DNA of 64,000 bases. Origin: Distichodus sexfasciatus (taxonomy: Eukaryota > Chordata > Actinopteri > Characiformes > Distichodontidae). This document shows positions 1-12,116 of this stretch, in pieces. The notes beneath the pieces are model-generated. The model was not told the DNA's origin, did no database searches, and worked only from the letters and a program-made list of their open reading frames with translations. How positions within the stretch are numbered: position 1 is the first letter of the stretch; each line of letters starts with the position of its first letter. A program made the position numbers and the translations under genes. Location of the stretch: assembly GCA_032718565.1 (NCBI GenBank), contig JAVGVS010000021.1, forward strand, positions 245,801 to 309,800, given 5' to 3'.

Positions 1-4
1 ATGT

Positions 5-26
5 ACATATATATATATATATATAT
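5..26. repeat. (AT)n microsatellite
   Basis: About eleven AT units at the window's left edge, followed by GTTTGTTTG. Confidence 0.9.
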
Positions 27-1295
27 GTTTGTTTGTTTTTATTGGAGCCCTGCAACACTGACATGTGTGCGACATGTGTGCGACTATGGCTGTGGCTAAA
101 AAGCAAAAAATATGATGTGTCCAATCTAAATATTAGCTCTAAACCTTTTCTTTTGGCAGTTATTTTAGTTGGGTAATTTTTTTGTTGTAGGTATTAGCGA
201 ACATAAAAGAGAATCTTCCTAGAAAACCCTTGATAGTTTAATTTGGCTCAAAATATAGACTTTTTGTATCTCCAAAACACTGCACATTCATCTAGCCAAA
301 ACACCAAAGGGATCTATAACAGCATCTAGTGTGTACATTTCTTATCACGGTAGGCCAAACCTCTTGCTTCACTGGCAGTCAGCCACGTCTCTTAACTCAT
401 CATCATTAATTTCCCCTTCCGCAAGTTATTGCATGAGTCTCGTAGCCACAACTTTGACTCCACCCTGGTGGAGCTCAGATATGAAAACAGGTTTGGTGCA
501 GAAAGTTTTCATGATTGTCCAAGTTGTTGTCAGCAAAACCTCTAAAATGTCTAAGACTGTATCATTTCTTCTAATATTACAACAGGGGAAAAATAGTTAA
601 CTAAAACCATGTCTGCTTTCATCATCTCGATAGCTTGTATTTGCCATTCAGCCTTCCTCTTTTTGATTTTATATAATTCCTATATGAAAACGTTTTTATC
701 TGATCTATACTATAATTATAACATTATTATGTTGCTCAGCCCTCAATGCTATTACCAACCCATACATCATCCCCACCACCACCATCGCTATATTGTCTTA
801 CTCTCACTGTGTTGCATTTTGTGTTGCACATCATGGAGCATTTTTGTATTTTGCAATATTATAGTGTGGATTTTTGTGCATAGTTAAAAAGGCTCTGACT
901 ACATCTGGTAGAGTTATCATCCATCCAGACAAAATGTACTTGACATGGTAACAGCAATTTAAGTGTTTTAACAATGAGACAAGTGAAACAAGTGAAAATA
1001 AGATGAGTGTAATGTGAAAGCACAATTTGCAAATTATATGTAACAATTTGCTTAGAAAAAGAAAAATGCCTGAAGATGTAAGTGTACTAACACCATAAGA
1101 ACCACGTTAAACTTATGCAATTGTAAACAGTGTTATTACTTCAAAACTAATTTCTTGTTTCTGTCCCCCTCTACAGGCAGAAGTGTTTGGTCTGGCTAAA
1201 ATTAAAATCACTGATTGTTTAGAGGTCCTCTTTTTCTGCTTAATGACTACAACACTTTACTAAGAATATATTATAAATAGATTGATATAAGTAGC
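27..1295. other. Intergenic, no gene seen
   Basis: AT-rich sequence downstream of thbs2. The short frames here (331-600, 609-887) have low-complexity or non-conserved translations and no splice context. Confidence 0.6.
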
Positions 1296-1400
1296 TAGGG
1301 CAGCACGGTGGGGCAGTGGTTAGCGCTGCCGCCTCACAGCAAGAAGGTCCTGGGACGGCCTAGGGCCTCTCTGTGTGGAGTTTACTTCAAGCATGCACCA
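1296..1400 (+). repeat. tRNA-derived SINE fragment
   Basis: GGGCAGCACGGTGGGGCAGT followed by GGTTAGCGCTGCCGCCTCAC and then TCTCTGTGTGGAGTTTACTT is the head of the tRNA-derived SINE/composite repeats widespread in fish (DANA and relatives). The polymerase III A-box-like part is present, while the expected B box (GGTTCGAATC) is lost, so it is inactive. Confidence 0.75.
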
Positions 1401-2165
1401 AAAACAGACAGGCAGGCAGACAGACACGTCTGCATGTACATGGGAGGGGTCATTTTCTTGTCCTTGCAAGCCACACAGGCCAAGTCTTCCAGCACACAGT
1501 CTGTTGCAGAAGCAAATTCTGCCCATTCTGCTCTTTCCACTGCACCACTTCATGAATACAGTCTCTTCATTCTGGATGTTGGACAGTGGCCAAGTGGTCT
1601 GAGATTACCCATTATAGATTGTTTTGCACCCACCTTTGGCTATTTCTGGATGGGAAAGTGACACATGAGAATCCTGGCCTGTTCACAGTGAGAAGTGCTC
1701 AGGCAGTCAAGGTACCGATTGTTTTTGTTGCTCAGAGTACAGGTGGACATAAATGTAAATTAATTGCTCTTACGCTTTTGCTTACAAGAAAAGTAGTTCA
1801 ATTATGGCTGTAAAAAACACTACATTATTTTTAAGTTTTATACTGTCCATTTGACAAATAGATTTAAAACAACTTGTGTTTCCCTTGCTACAACAGTTTT
1901 TAAACTTAATAGTTTATATATTCCTCCCTCCATGATTGAGTCAAATGTGCTGGTGGCAGATTAATGCCAAAATAACCTGTGTGGGGGTCACTGGAGGTCC
2001 AGAAAGATTTGATTAAATCTGTATTTTGTAAGATTCATCGTTTCATTTCAATTACACTAGAGGGAGCTGTAGAATAAAATATGAACGCATGTGCAGCACA
2101 TGGAAGAATGGGAAACAAATGGACCAGTATATTTTTTCTAAATAATTAATGTGCAAAAAATATTT

Positions 2166-2203
2166 TATGAGATCAGTGAGATGCTAATCACACTGATCTC
2201 ATA
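2166..2203. repeat. Perfect 13-bp inverted repeat
   Basis: TATGAGATCAGTG at 2166-2178 and CACTGATCTCATA at 2191-2203 are exact inverses around a 12-nt loop. No function is assigned. Confidence 0.9.
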
Positions 2204-2306
2204 CTCTAGTTTTAACTGCAATAGGCCTTCCAAAATTCTTGAATATATGATTATTTGAAAATTTGGTATGAAAGGAGTTATTGCAGTTGCAGTATAAAAT
2301 CTGCAG

Positions 2307-2480
2307 CTCAAGGTTTCAAGGTACTTTATTGTCATCAGTCACTTTATACATGTACAAAATGTGATGAGACAGCGTTTCCCCATGGCCCCGGTGCAACATA
2401 TAGTAACACTGAACATTACATTCAATAGGACGAAAGGTGCAACAAGCAACACAATAAATACAGAACGAATGCAATTCACA
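2307..2480. repeat. Interspersed repeat fragment
   Basis: CAAGGTACTTTATTGTCATC, then CAGCGTTTCCCCATGGCCCC and GTGCAACATATAGTAACACT, resembles a recurrent fish interspersed repeat that I recognise by pattern but cannot name. No reading frame. Confidence 0.5.
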
Positions 2481-3799
2481 TGAGAATTTCTTTGACATTT
2501 TTAATTGTATTAAAGAAAATTAATGCATATGTGCATTGCTAAGCATATGTCCTGAAAAACCCCTGATGTCCCCCCAAAAAGGACCATCTATCACCGTCTG
2601 AAAAACGATCCACATTTTCCAGTGTTACAGTCACGCTACACCACATTTGTCTTTCTGCTTTTGATATGACCGACTGACAGGGATTAGATGTCCTCTTTGC
2701 AGAAAAGAAACACCCTATTTTCCTTTATTTTTCATTCATTTGACATGAGGTAATGACACGGATCAAAGCACCCATCCACCCTTTCAGTCGCTTTCACTGC
2801 CTAGCGTCTTTTCATTTGCCACAGCCAAGGCCTCTTACCCTCTATCAATCCAGTTGTGGTTGTAGTCGACTGGCAGTTTTGCTGAACATCCTGAGTTTTC
2901 CAGTTGTTTTCATGCTGAAATTCCTATATTGCTGGGCTGAGCATATGACAAGGATCCATCTGCCATCAAGCCTGGTTTGTTTTTCAGTGTTGCCTTCCGA
3001 GGTGCCCTGACGCCACGTCTCCCACAGGCAGTCCGATCATTTGTCAGGGTGCGTGTTTTGGCCAGGAATGACACACAGTGTGTGCACTTTCAGTTGCGTT
3101 TTTCGGTGCATGTCATTGATTGGTACCACATGCAGCACATACATGCCACCGCACGTGTTCCACTTTGAGAGCAAGCGCAGTTTCCTGGCTCGAGCTAGTC
3201 CCATAACAAGCCAGTTTTCGCAGGGAGTTTCTCATCCGAACCAGAGGAAAGAAAAAGAGCTCACAGATGACAACGGTTTCACTGTCTCTGCTGGACAGAA
3301 GCATCTGGAATAGTCATCCCTGCCGACAGGTCCACCCCACAGGGGCACTTAAGCCGGCCCTAGGCTTCTCAGAGCCAGCAGGAGGATGCTGTATGCTGTG
3401 AACTCCTCTGAGGGATAAGTCCTGCATTATTTCTGCTGATTTATCTCCTCTTCTGCTGAGACCTTTTTTGGGATTGCTACATCACCGTTGGAAAAAATCT
3501 AACTTACGTACCTGTATGCCCACATGGCAAAATTACTGCAATGAGAATAGGTTTTGCAGAATTTTTTTATGTCAAGCTCGGCTTAAACACTGAATATATT
3601 GATTCAACACTGTGTATTTTGCTGAACATTCAGTTTTCATGTGCACATTACTAAAGAAACTATGAAATGTTGTGTCTTTTTAACACAAATAGTGAGAAAT
3701 TGGAATTCTGAAAGCCCTTTTTGATTCAGAGAAGGTTATAAACGCTGAAAGGTGAAAGTTAATATACTGTAGTACTGTATTATTTACAATATTTCAGGT

Positions 3800-3841
3800 G
3801 TAGTTGCCCAGGGGCCCCACACTATGTTAATCTGGCCCTGC
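3800..3841 (-). repeat. Terminal fragment related to the CAGGGGC MITE
   Basis: Read on the minus strand, CAGGGCCAGATTAACATAG followed by GGGGCCCCTGGGCAAC resembles the first 38 bp of 34410-34589. It is a partial, diverged copy. Confidence 0.45.
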
Positions 3842-4589
3842 CTGTGGGCGATGTCGGAACCAATTTAACTGAGGCATTTCCGTGATTTTCATCTTATCCT
3901 TTTATGGTGCCATCTCAGTAGGATCAAGATTTAAAACTCTCTAGAAAAACATGAATAGTACCCCTTCGTTCATTCATTCATTATCTGTTCCGTTGTTTCC
4001 TATTATTTCTCTTTTTTTTGTTCGGTTGTTTCCTGTAGCTCTGTTATGGAATACCATAAACTGATTATGACATTAACAAAAACTATAAAGAATTATGTGT
4101 AATAAATTTGATAATTATATTTGATAATTCAACCAAAGACATCTTTGTTTGGGGTAACAGATGACTGTCCCCTGGTGTAAAGTTGTAAACACAGATTACA
4201 ATACTCAATATATCAGCACAAATGTTAACAAAGCAACTTTGTATGGATATGCAGGTGTAGGTTACAGCAGTATATTTCCCACTTTATTCACATCCGGAAC
4301 TGTTGAGAAGGAGATTCTGTCACTGTCTGACCCATGACCTGTGGCCACCTTTTTATGCCTGTCCCCTGTCTTTGTCTTCGGTTTGTTTGCCATAATGTAT
4401 TCTGCCCCACATTCCAGAGTTTATGGTTCCTGTTCTGCAGTTTTGGTTTGTGTTTGTTTCAGGAATATGCCTGGTTACTTTTTTGTTTTTCTTAATACTT
4501 GTACTGACATCTTGCTTTGTCCCTCACTGTTTACACATATGAACTTAACAGTAAGGAATCTTTACTTCTACTTAGTATGGCTTTTGGGT

Positions 4590-4790
4590 ACTCTATACCT
4601 GGTGGAATATAATTACTCTTTTATTCCATCACTACGTAACCCAGTCATTTGGGACACACACAAGTATATTACACATGGTGTATTTCCTTGTGCCGGTCCC
4701 AAGCCCAAATAAATAGGAAGAGTTACGCTTGGTACATTTCACAATATTGCCATATCAGTCACATATAAAATTAAAGTTTTGTGTTTTAAA
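4590..4790 (+). repeat. Interspersed repeat fragment with CGGTCCCAAGCCC core
   Basis: CCTTGTGCCGGTCCCAAGCC followed by AAATAAATAGGAAGAGTTAC is a diverged form of a sequence common in fish genomes (…CCCGGATAAATGGGGAGGGTTG). The 123-codon plus-strand frame over 4341-4712 runs through it and is not a gene. Confidence 0.5.
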
Positions 4791-7700
4791 TATTGGTCAA
4801 GTTCTTGGAAGTAATAACATCATTGTGGTGTGTCACCAAACATAGATCACCAGCTGGTCACACCTACATATATTTGTCTATGCCTATTAAAAAGCAATGC
4901 TGACAAAATGCACCAGAGTTAGCTGCTTGTATTGGCTACATTGTTAGGAGGTCAGGTTCATGTCACCATTTGCAGTAAGTGATTTATGCTGACATCAAAC
5001 GCTACACCAGCAGCATGTCACCTTTACGCATGGCTTACACCTTTATTTGTCAAGAGCTAAATTAAGCATTCATTTTCCATGTGTTAACCCAGAGTCCTTG
5101 TCAGGTACGGGTACTAAAGTGCAAGCTGCAGCTGTTTTAAATTATGCACAAATTACCTTATTTCTGAAAACGTGAACTGTGCATGTGTATGAAACATTTA
5201 AATGTGTTGCTCAAACTGCTTATCATGGTAAAAAGGAGATATTTTTTAAAAGGATGTTTAACAAAAGATTCCTTATGTGACTATAATGTTATTATATGGT
5301 TTGCCACATAACAAAATAAAGACAAATCAAGGAAGATTCTGGATCCATTTTCAACACACCCAACTCATGTGGCAGATGTTTCAGAATGGTGATGCATAGG
5401 AACTCAATGTTTTTGGCTCTTGGATGAAACGAAGACATAGTCATACTCATTCCATCACATCCCTTTTTTCTCTCTCTGTCCTCAAATTCTCCCAGAAATT
5501 CTCTTTAGTCCTGCCGTCTGCAAAAGTGTGATTAATGGCGGTAATTAACTATGATTGCTCCTTGCCTTTCCACTTTTTGGTGAATAGTTTTGAACACATG
5601 GATTTATATCTGTGGATCAGCAAAACTCTTTGACATTTCTAGGTCACTGAACTGTCCAGCTGGCAGCAGTAATGTGAGGTACATTTTCATGACCTGTGAA
5701 AATGCAAGAAACTCAGTTTATTAGCAGCAGACCAAATCACAAATATGCTGGTGAATTAGTAAATACAAGAGTATGATGAATTACTTTAGGCCTGTGAGAT
5801 GGGTGATAAATGAGAAGACAGCAGTTAACTGGACAGTCCAGCTCCTCTTTCTCAGTTGGTGTGTATAGGACAAGCTGTTCATTATGGCCATGCTATGAAA
5901 ATGTTTGTCATGATTAAGGGGTCTCTTCCTTCAGTATGAATGTGAGTTCTGAAGTTCCATGGCAGCACTATGGCTGTATGCAAGAAAACAAGTTCATCCT
6001 GCTTAGCATGCTGCTGAGAGAGTATCGATGGCCAAACCTAACATGACCAATTAGTGTGTGAGCAAATGTTCATGATGAGATCATTGCTGGCATGTTGTCA
6101 CTAGGATGTGGAATCCCATTAAAGAAACATCTTGACTCTTAGCTGTGGGATCTTTTTGTCCATATAAAACCTGAACAAAAATGCAGTTTAGGGGTGTTTT
6201 GGCCAGGTGATGAGGTCATTAAATTAAGGGATAATGAATGTCACATGCAATCCTTTTTACTTCTTATGTAATAAACTCGCTCTTTAGCAGTGTAGGCCTA
6301 AACAGAGGACACGGTTGCATGTAAACCTCAAACTTGTTCTTAATGTCAGGAAAATCCATTTTTATGAGCACATGGCCCCACTTGGCCATAGTGGGGATGT
6401 CCATCTGGTGTTACTGAGGAGGCCTGAGGAGACTCATTGAAATGGAAAACATTTTCTTTTCCATGTGGCCTCCAAAGGCTTGTCCCACTGCACTCCAACA
6501 AATTGATTAAAAAGGATATCTTACTAAATGAACTTTGCACATGGCTAAATTATTTGTATATTTTTATGTCTTTGAAATCCACATCCACTGAGCTCTTTTA
6601 TAATTTTAATATAAAAATATTTAACACATGAAATATTAAAAAAAAACACATGAAAGGACCTGGCATATCGACTCTGTACTGGAAAGGTTCAACTGCTTAT
6701 GTTGTACTACCAAAATCACTTGCAAACGCAGGGGTTTATATCAGACTAAGTGGAGCTCAAGTGTTGTTGGCTTACACAATTTCACATGAAAGTCAAGAAC
6801 GTTATGTTCTGCAGACTCTTAGGCCTTCAGTTTGGTCGTACTGGGGCACAAATCAAGTGAACTGATGAAACATTAGCTCTTTTGTTAGATTCTAAGGATA
6901 AAGGATTAAATGTAATAGCTGGTTCTGTTCTCTCTTTCCCTACATCCCAGTAGAGTACCTAGTTGCAGGGTTGGGATCTGTACACTGTAAAGCTGGGCCG
7001 AAGCTTGGACGCTGAACTATGTATAAAACGACAGCCCTTCCTCAGGAGAGGCCCTGTTCAATTTCCTCTTAATGAAAAGTGAGACATTTGAATTGTGTTT
7101 TTTGTCTGCGTTCAAAGACTCAGCTCAGTGCCATATATTTAATTGCACAGAATTTCACTATGCTAAAGAGTTTTGTCCAAAGAGTGACCTTTTGCTTTGC
7201 AGAGCACTTCACAATGTTCATAAAATAAAAGAAATTACAGAGTGTGTATGGTTTGCATGTGTGAGTAAACCCCAGTCTTGTTTGCCTCATGCAATGTGCT
7301 GTGACTGTTAGATTTAAGAACGCACTTCCTCTTAATTAGCTCTTAATTACACTGTTGTGCCAGCTCCACACACACACACACACACACACACCACACACAC
7401 ACACATAAAGTGCTACCACACCAGCCTCTGGATTCCTCAAAGATCACATTGCCACATCTGAAACTTGTGAAAATTGGGCGTACTTTCAGAGTACATTTTT
7501 TCACAGTCTTACAAAGGATTAATTCCATCACATTGTCCCTAAAAAGACACATCTAGAACAAGACACAAAGACTTCTTTAATGCATTACCATTGGTATTTA
7601 CACAATTACTCTAAAAGAGTAGATTGCTTCACGTAGCCCCAGTTCTTTCACGGGTGAGCAACATTTATAGCCGAAGATTCCTTGAGAGATCATAAGCATT

Positions 7701-8058
7701 TTATCACAAGTCTTCATCTCAAGATTCCTTCACTTTAGATGAAGGTCAAAGAACAAGCGAAGAATCCAGAATGTTATATAACTTGTCTTGAAACTCTGTC
7801 TGGTGTGTAATAACTGTCTTCAGTGTATAAATTATCAAGAGAGGGCTTATGCAAAGGAATTTGAAGTTGACAGCATGTTTCTATCAATATCTTTTATCAC
7901 AATCTTTTCAATTTGCCATTGGACTTAGTTTCTACTGCCTTTAGAGCATTACTGGGGGTTCTGGTACATTGTGTAGCTACTAAGGTTGTTAGGAATTAAT
8001 GTCTATACTGGCTCACTTTACAACAGTGTTCATGTTGAGAAAATATTAAAATAAAACA
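4791..8058. other. Intergenic, no gene seen
   Basis: AT-rich non-coding sequence between repeat fragments and the distal end of thbs2. Apart from the (CA)n tract I see no gene, RNA or intact element. Confidence 0.55.
7367..7405. repeat. (CA)n microsatellite
   Basis: About 19 CA units with a single extra C interrupting the run at 7391-7392. Confidence 0.95.
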
Positions 8059-8088
8059 AGAAATTGGAATATAATTTGTGAATAAAAC

Positions 8089-8094
8089 TTTATT
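8089..8094 (-). terminator. Distal poly(A) signal of thbs2
   Basis: AATAAA on the minus strand, the most distal candidate hexamer in the AT-rich region after thbs2. Only one of several possible ends. Confidence 0.35.
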
Positions 8095-8700
8095 AACACA
8101 TTTCACTGTGTTCAATCCTCATGTTTGTGAGTGCCTGAATTGTACAGAAAATGAATGAAGGTGAAAAAAAGTCTGAAACAACAAAATGTTTTTGCTACAT
8201 AGAAAACAACAATTAACAGCAAGCTATACAATGTAAATGAGCTGGCATGTTATCCTATACATGAATTTGCGGGTTGGTAACTGTTTTGGGAGTGTAAAGG
8301 CACATACAGAAGAGACAATGCATTAGTCAAGATGTTCTTTCTTTTATTGTATAATCTGATCAATTGTAGTTTTTCTTATAAGTTTAAAAGAGTGATTTAT
8401 TATGATTCAAAGCTTGGTATTTGATCAAACTAAAACACAATTTTTAATTATTTAAATGATTTCATATGTCAATAACATTATATGCAAGTTTTAGGTAATG
8501 TTGCCGAATCATACCATTAACCTTTCATGATCTGTAGTTTGTGGTGCTCATACACCAGCAAGTAAACTTTCAACATATTGTCCATTTTCGTCTTGTGAGT
8601 CCAGTCTTTGTCCTTATAAAAGTGGTGCATAAAGCCAACTTTGATTTATGCATACTTTGAACTTTGACTTAGATTTTCTGGCTTGCCTTTCTTCTAGCAC

Positions 8701-9479
8701 TAGGGCTGCAACAAATGACTATTTTTGTAATCGAGTAATCTATCGATTATTTTATCGATTAATCGAGTAATCGGATAAAAAAAAATGTAAATAAAAATGA
8801 CAATACATTTGTTATTAGGCTTATTCTACTGTGAGTAGAAGTTAGTTGTATACGCTTTATGTTGTTATATTCAATTGAAAATGAAGAAACGTGAAGTTCA
8901 AGGGTCATTTTGAACCAATTTGACCAATAAAATGAGTTGCTTTTGGCCTTTCTGGAAGAGAACTGCATTTCCCACAATCCCCTGCGCACGCCTCGAAGCC
9001 GCGTCACAATAAAGCGTTCAGCGTGTTCCAGAACAAACTATGAAAAAAATCGATGGGAAAATCTCAATAAATGTCTGTATTGTGAGTGGAACGCTGGTTG
9101 TTGTGGTTATTTATCAGCTAAAATATGCGTTTTGTCCGTAATAAAGGGGACGTTTTGACGGAAACGGCGCGTTTTAGCGAGTAATGGCGCTTACGAACAG
9201 CGTGCGTGTTTACATCGCAAAAAATGTCATTTATGCGTTTTTATGCATTTACTTCTGTTTTTGTGCACGGAATGTCTCACAAATACGTTCACATACAGAG
9301 GGATCTATTCCCGCCTTGATGCGCCACTGAAAATATTGTGCGTCATTAATAAGCGTCTGTGTGAAACACAAGCGGCTATGCTGTAGCGATTTAAATGACT
9401 TAAACGAAGCTTCGATTCTAGAAAAATTGCCTCGACCATTTTTTGTAATCGAATTATTCGAATAATCGTTTCAGCTCTA
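8701..9479. mobile_element. hAT-like non-autonomous element downstream of or within the thbs2 3' UTR
   Basis: The left end TAGGGCTGCAAC is followed by AATCGAGTAATCTATCGATT-type sequence. The right end AATCGTTTCAGCTCTA is its imperfect inverse. Flanks TCTAGCAC and CTAAGCAC resemble a decayed 8-bp duplication. The interior (about 8905-9460) is more GC-rich and closely resembles the interior of the element at 54640-55597. No transposase frame is present. Confidence 0.75.
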
Positions 9480-9694
9480 CTAAGCACTGAAATAATCATT
9501 TCTCCTATCACAACAAAACTGCCCAGTCTGCTTAACCAGAGAAACTAAGTTTATGCAAAGTACTACAAAAGCTGTTTGCTAGCCTTCTTAACAAACTCAT
9601 TACAGTTCCACCTGGCATGTCCTTGCTTAAAATAAACACTCTTCAAGTTGATTTTGCCTACAAACCAAGGAAACTATTTTCACACCAACTTTAA

Positions 9695-9700
9695 TTTATT
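9695..9700 (-). terminator. Proximal poly(A) signal of thbs2
   Basis: AATAAA on the minus strand, the first canonical hexamer I found downstream of the stop codon. A signal is visible; use is inferred. Confidence 0.5.
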
Positions 9701-10545
9701 CTGAACAGAAAAAGTAAAGGAAATTATGCAAACTGACATGCAAAAATTTGAAACAACTTATCTAATTCAGTGTAACTGCAGGAAAAGGTTTTTAGTTCAC
9801 AAGTGTATGTCAAATAGGATATGATTTGTAACTGAGACACCTTGATTTCTACTAACAATTGAACACAAATACAATTGAAAGGCTTATTTTTTTTACATTT
9901 CAGATGTTAAAATGTGTCAGTGTGAACAAATAAATAAGTATTTACAATCACTGCCATATGCAAAACAAAGAAACTGTTAATCCGTAACTTGCACGAAAGG
10001 CAAAAACAACAGAAAATAAGTTACAGTAATAGAAGTATTATTCTGAATATCATACATCTCCAATCAACACTTGAAAGCAAGTCAAAATGACTTAAAAAAC
10101 ATGACATACAAAAAGACTATATGACTACAAATATTATATTCAAATCATTTATGTCAAGAAGGCAGGACTCAATTCGATATTATTGAGAGTATCTGTGCAA
10201 AGCTGTCATATTATTGCATGATGATTTCATCTTTCTGCACTAGTTTCCAGAATCAGGCTGCATGTTAAACCACATGCTGCTGTACTAAATAGAATGTCAA
10301 AATTTGTCAGTGGTAGGATGGTTGTATGTGGTCGTAAGCACAGTGAGATTCAGGTGCATTGTCGAAGACACTTAAGTGTTGAACATGTGTATTCCACTGA
10401 AGTAGAACGATGCTGGAGAATGTCTTGGAATACTTTCCTGTAATGCTTTAGTCTGCAATATAAATCATTGTATTGGTTTGAAACTGTTCTTCTGCATTTG
10501 AAGTTTAGATTGAAGTCAATAGCAAAAGATGTTTCTGTAGCAAAA

Positions 10546-12116
10546 TCAGGCATCTGCAAATGGAAAATGCCATATTAATTAACTAACGAAACTACACTTA
10601 ACATATATTTACCTTAATAGGATTTCAGTAATGGAATCTTACCTCTGCATTCATATTTGAGGTCAGAGAAGAAGACAAGCTCTTGAGAAAAGACAAATAA
10701 CCCAAGTCTGCCACCGGCAAATGTCTTGTCATAGACTGGCCCTGAGTCTGCCATGATCTGCTTTCCTTCATACACTACAACCCTGAACAAAGATAAGACA
10801 GAAGAAAAAAAAAACTTTTTTTCATTTTTTCCATCTAAAACACAAAACAAGTGTCCAAAAGTGGGTCATGCTGTAATAGGTCCTACATTTAGATTGTTCA
10901 ATTAGGTGGATTACATTTTTTGATAAAATGGTCTCTATTAGTCCCTAATTCAGAAATTAAATTGAGCTAATCTAATGCTTTTCATTTAGAAAAAACAAAT
11001 GTAGTTCATGTAGTTTTTACACAAAAATTCAGTTATGCCTCAAAGTAATGTACTTTAAAGGGGGTTATGAGGAGTTTTTATGGATCCTTTCTAAAGAAAA
11101 ACATGCAAGCAAGTACCTAATGAATCCAGTCTTGGGCCTGTGGATGAGGTGCCAGCGGTAAGCAGTGTAGTCTTTCCAGCCAATGTTCTTTGGATCATGC
11201 CAAAGAGTTCGTACCTGAATGATACACACACAAAAAGTTTATCTTATGTGCAAATATGGGAAAGAGGTGAGGAAAACATCAGATTCGCAATTTTGGAAGA
11301 GCATTGGAAACATTCATATATATGATATGTAACAGTGTTTAATACAACCTGCTGGAATGATCTACATTAGATTAGATCACAGTCTGCAAATTCAGTCTCA
11401 AAATTCTCCAGAGGTCAGTGACTTTTCCTTCTTTGTTCATTGCATACCAATTCTAACTTATTCAGTTTATCCAACAATTTAATTTCTAGAACCTCTAGAA
11501 GGCCAGTGGAGGAAGTAAAATCCCACCTGGTCTTTGGTGTTGCCTGTGTGCCATAGGGCATTGCGTAGGTTTTCCCCTGTTCCTGTGCTGGAGTTGACCA
11601 CTTTAAGGGACACCCCAGAGATTCCAAAGGCCTTTGATGGCTTGTCTTCCCAGTAAGTTTGCGTTATCTGTTTCCACATTACCACATAGAAGCGTCGACT
11701 GGACTGATAGCCAAACACAAAGCCTGCATAGTCGTCATCACGGTCCGTGTTCACATAGAAAGTTCCACTGAAGTCCACAGAACTAAACTCATCAAAGCCT
11801 GTCATAATAAGTGGACATGAAAAAATACCATTTATGTAAAGCGGTATGGTCATAAATGCATTTTAGCTATGTGATGCAGTTTGCCTACCAACTGCAATGC
11901 CAGGGTCAGAGTTAGCAGTCTGTACCAGCTCTTTGCCCTGATTTCTGACCACCCAGTTTGGGTCAATCTGAATGGTTCCCTTTGGATCCAAGTGCACCAT
12001 CTGAAACTTTCTGAAGTCTGTGACACTGATGGCACTGTTCTCGGGGCATGCATCATAGAGGTCAGGAATGTTGTCATTGTCAAAGTCATCTTTGCAGGCA
12101 TCACCACGTCCATCAC
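10546..12116 (-). other. thbs2: thbs2 exons 17-21: C-terminal lectin-like globe
   Basis: The rest of exon 17 plus 11798-11527, 11214-11117, 10782-10643 and the 8-nt coding end 10553-10546 encode about residues 956-1185. Landmarks are DPNWVVRNQGKELVQT, DRDDDYAGFVFGYQSS, FYVVMWKQITQTYWED, LRNALWHTGNT, DPKNIGWKDYTAYRW and GGRLGLFVFSQ. This L-type-lectin-like domain packs on the type 3 wire and, in thrombospondins, contacts CD47 and integrins. The stop (GAT GCC TGA) is split from the preceding exon after one base. Confidence 0.95.

Larger units (their letters stand above)
8059..10545 (-). other. thbs2: thbs2 3' UTR with alternative ends
   Basis: AT-rich sequence follows the stop codon at 10548-10546. 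AATAAA on the minus strand occurs at 9700-9695, 8400-8395, 8348-8343 and 8094-8089. Using the first would give a UTR of about 0.85 kb. Using the later ones would extend it to 2.1-2.5 kb and would place the hAT-like element 8701-9479 inside the transcript. Only 3' end data could say which is used. Confidence 0.55.

Noticed and set aside
1296..1400. Possible tRNA gene
   Set aside because: Only an A-box-like segment remains, with no cloverleaf or B box, and the context is that of a SINE.
4341..4712. 123-codon frame with hydrophobic segments resembling a membrane protein
   Set aside because: It overlaps an interspersed repeat tail and is rich in TTT/TTG from T-rich DNA; no conserved family pattern.
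7367..7405. Direct repeats that might suggest a CRISPR-like array
   Set aside because: Simple CA microsatellite without spacers, in a vertebrate genome.
11479..11853. Single-frame extension of the thbs2 exon in both directions
   Set aside because: Only 11527-11798 is exon; the extra residues at both ends are intron read-through beyond clear AG and GT sites.
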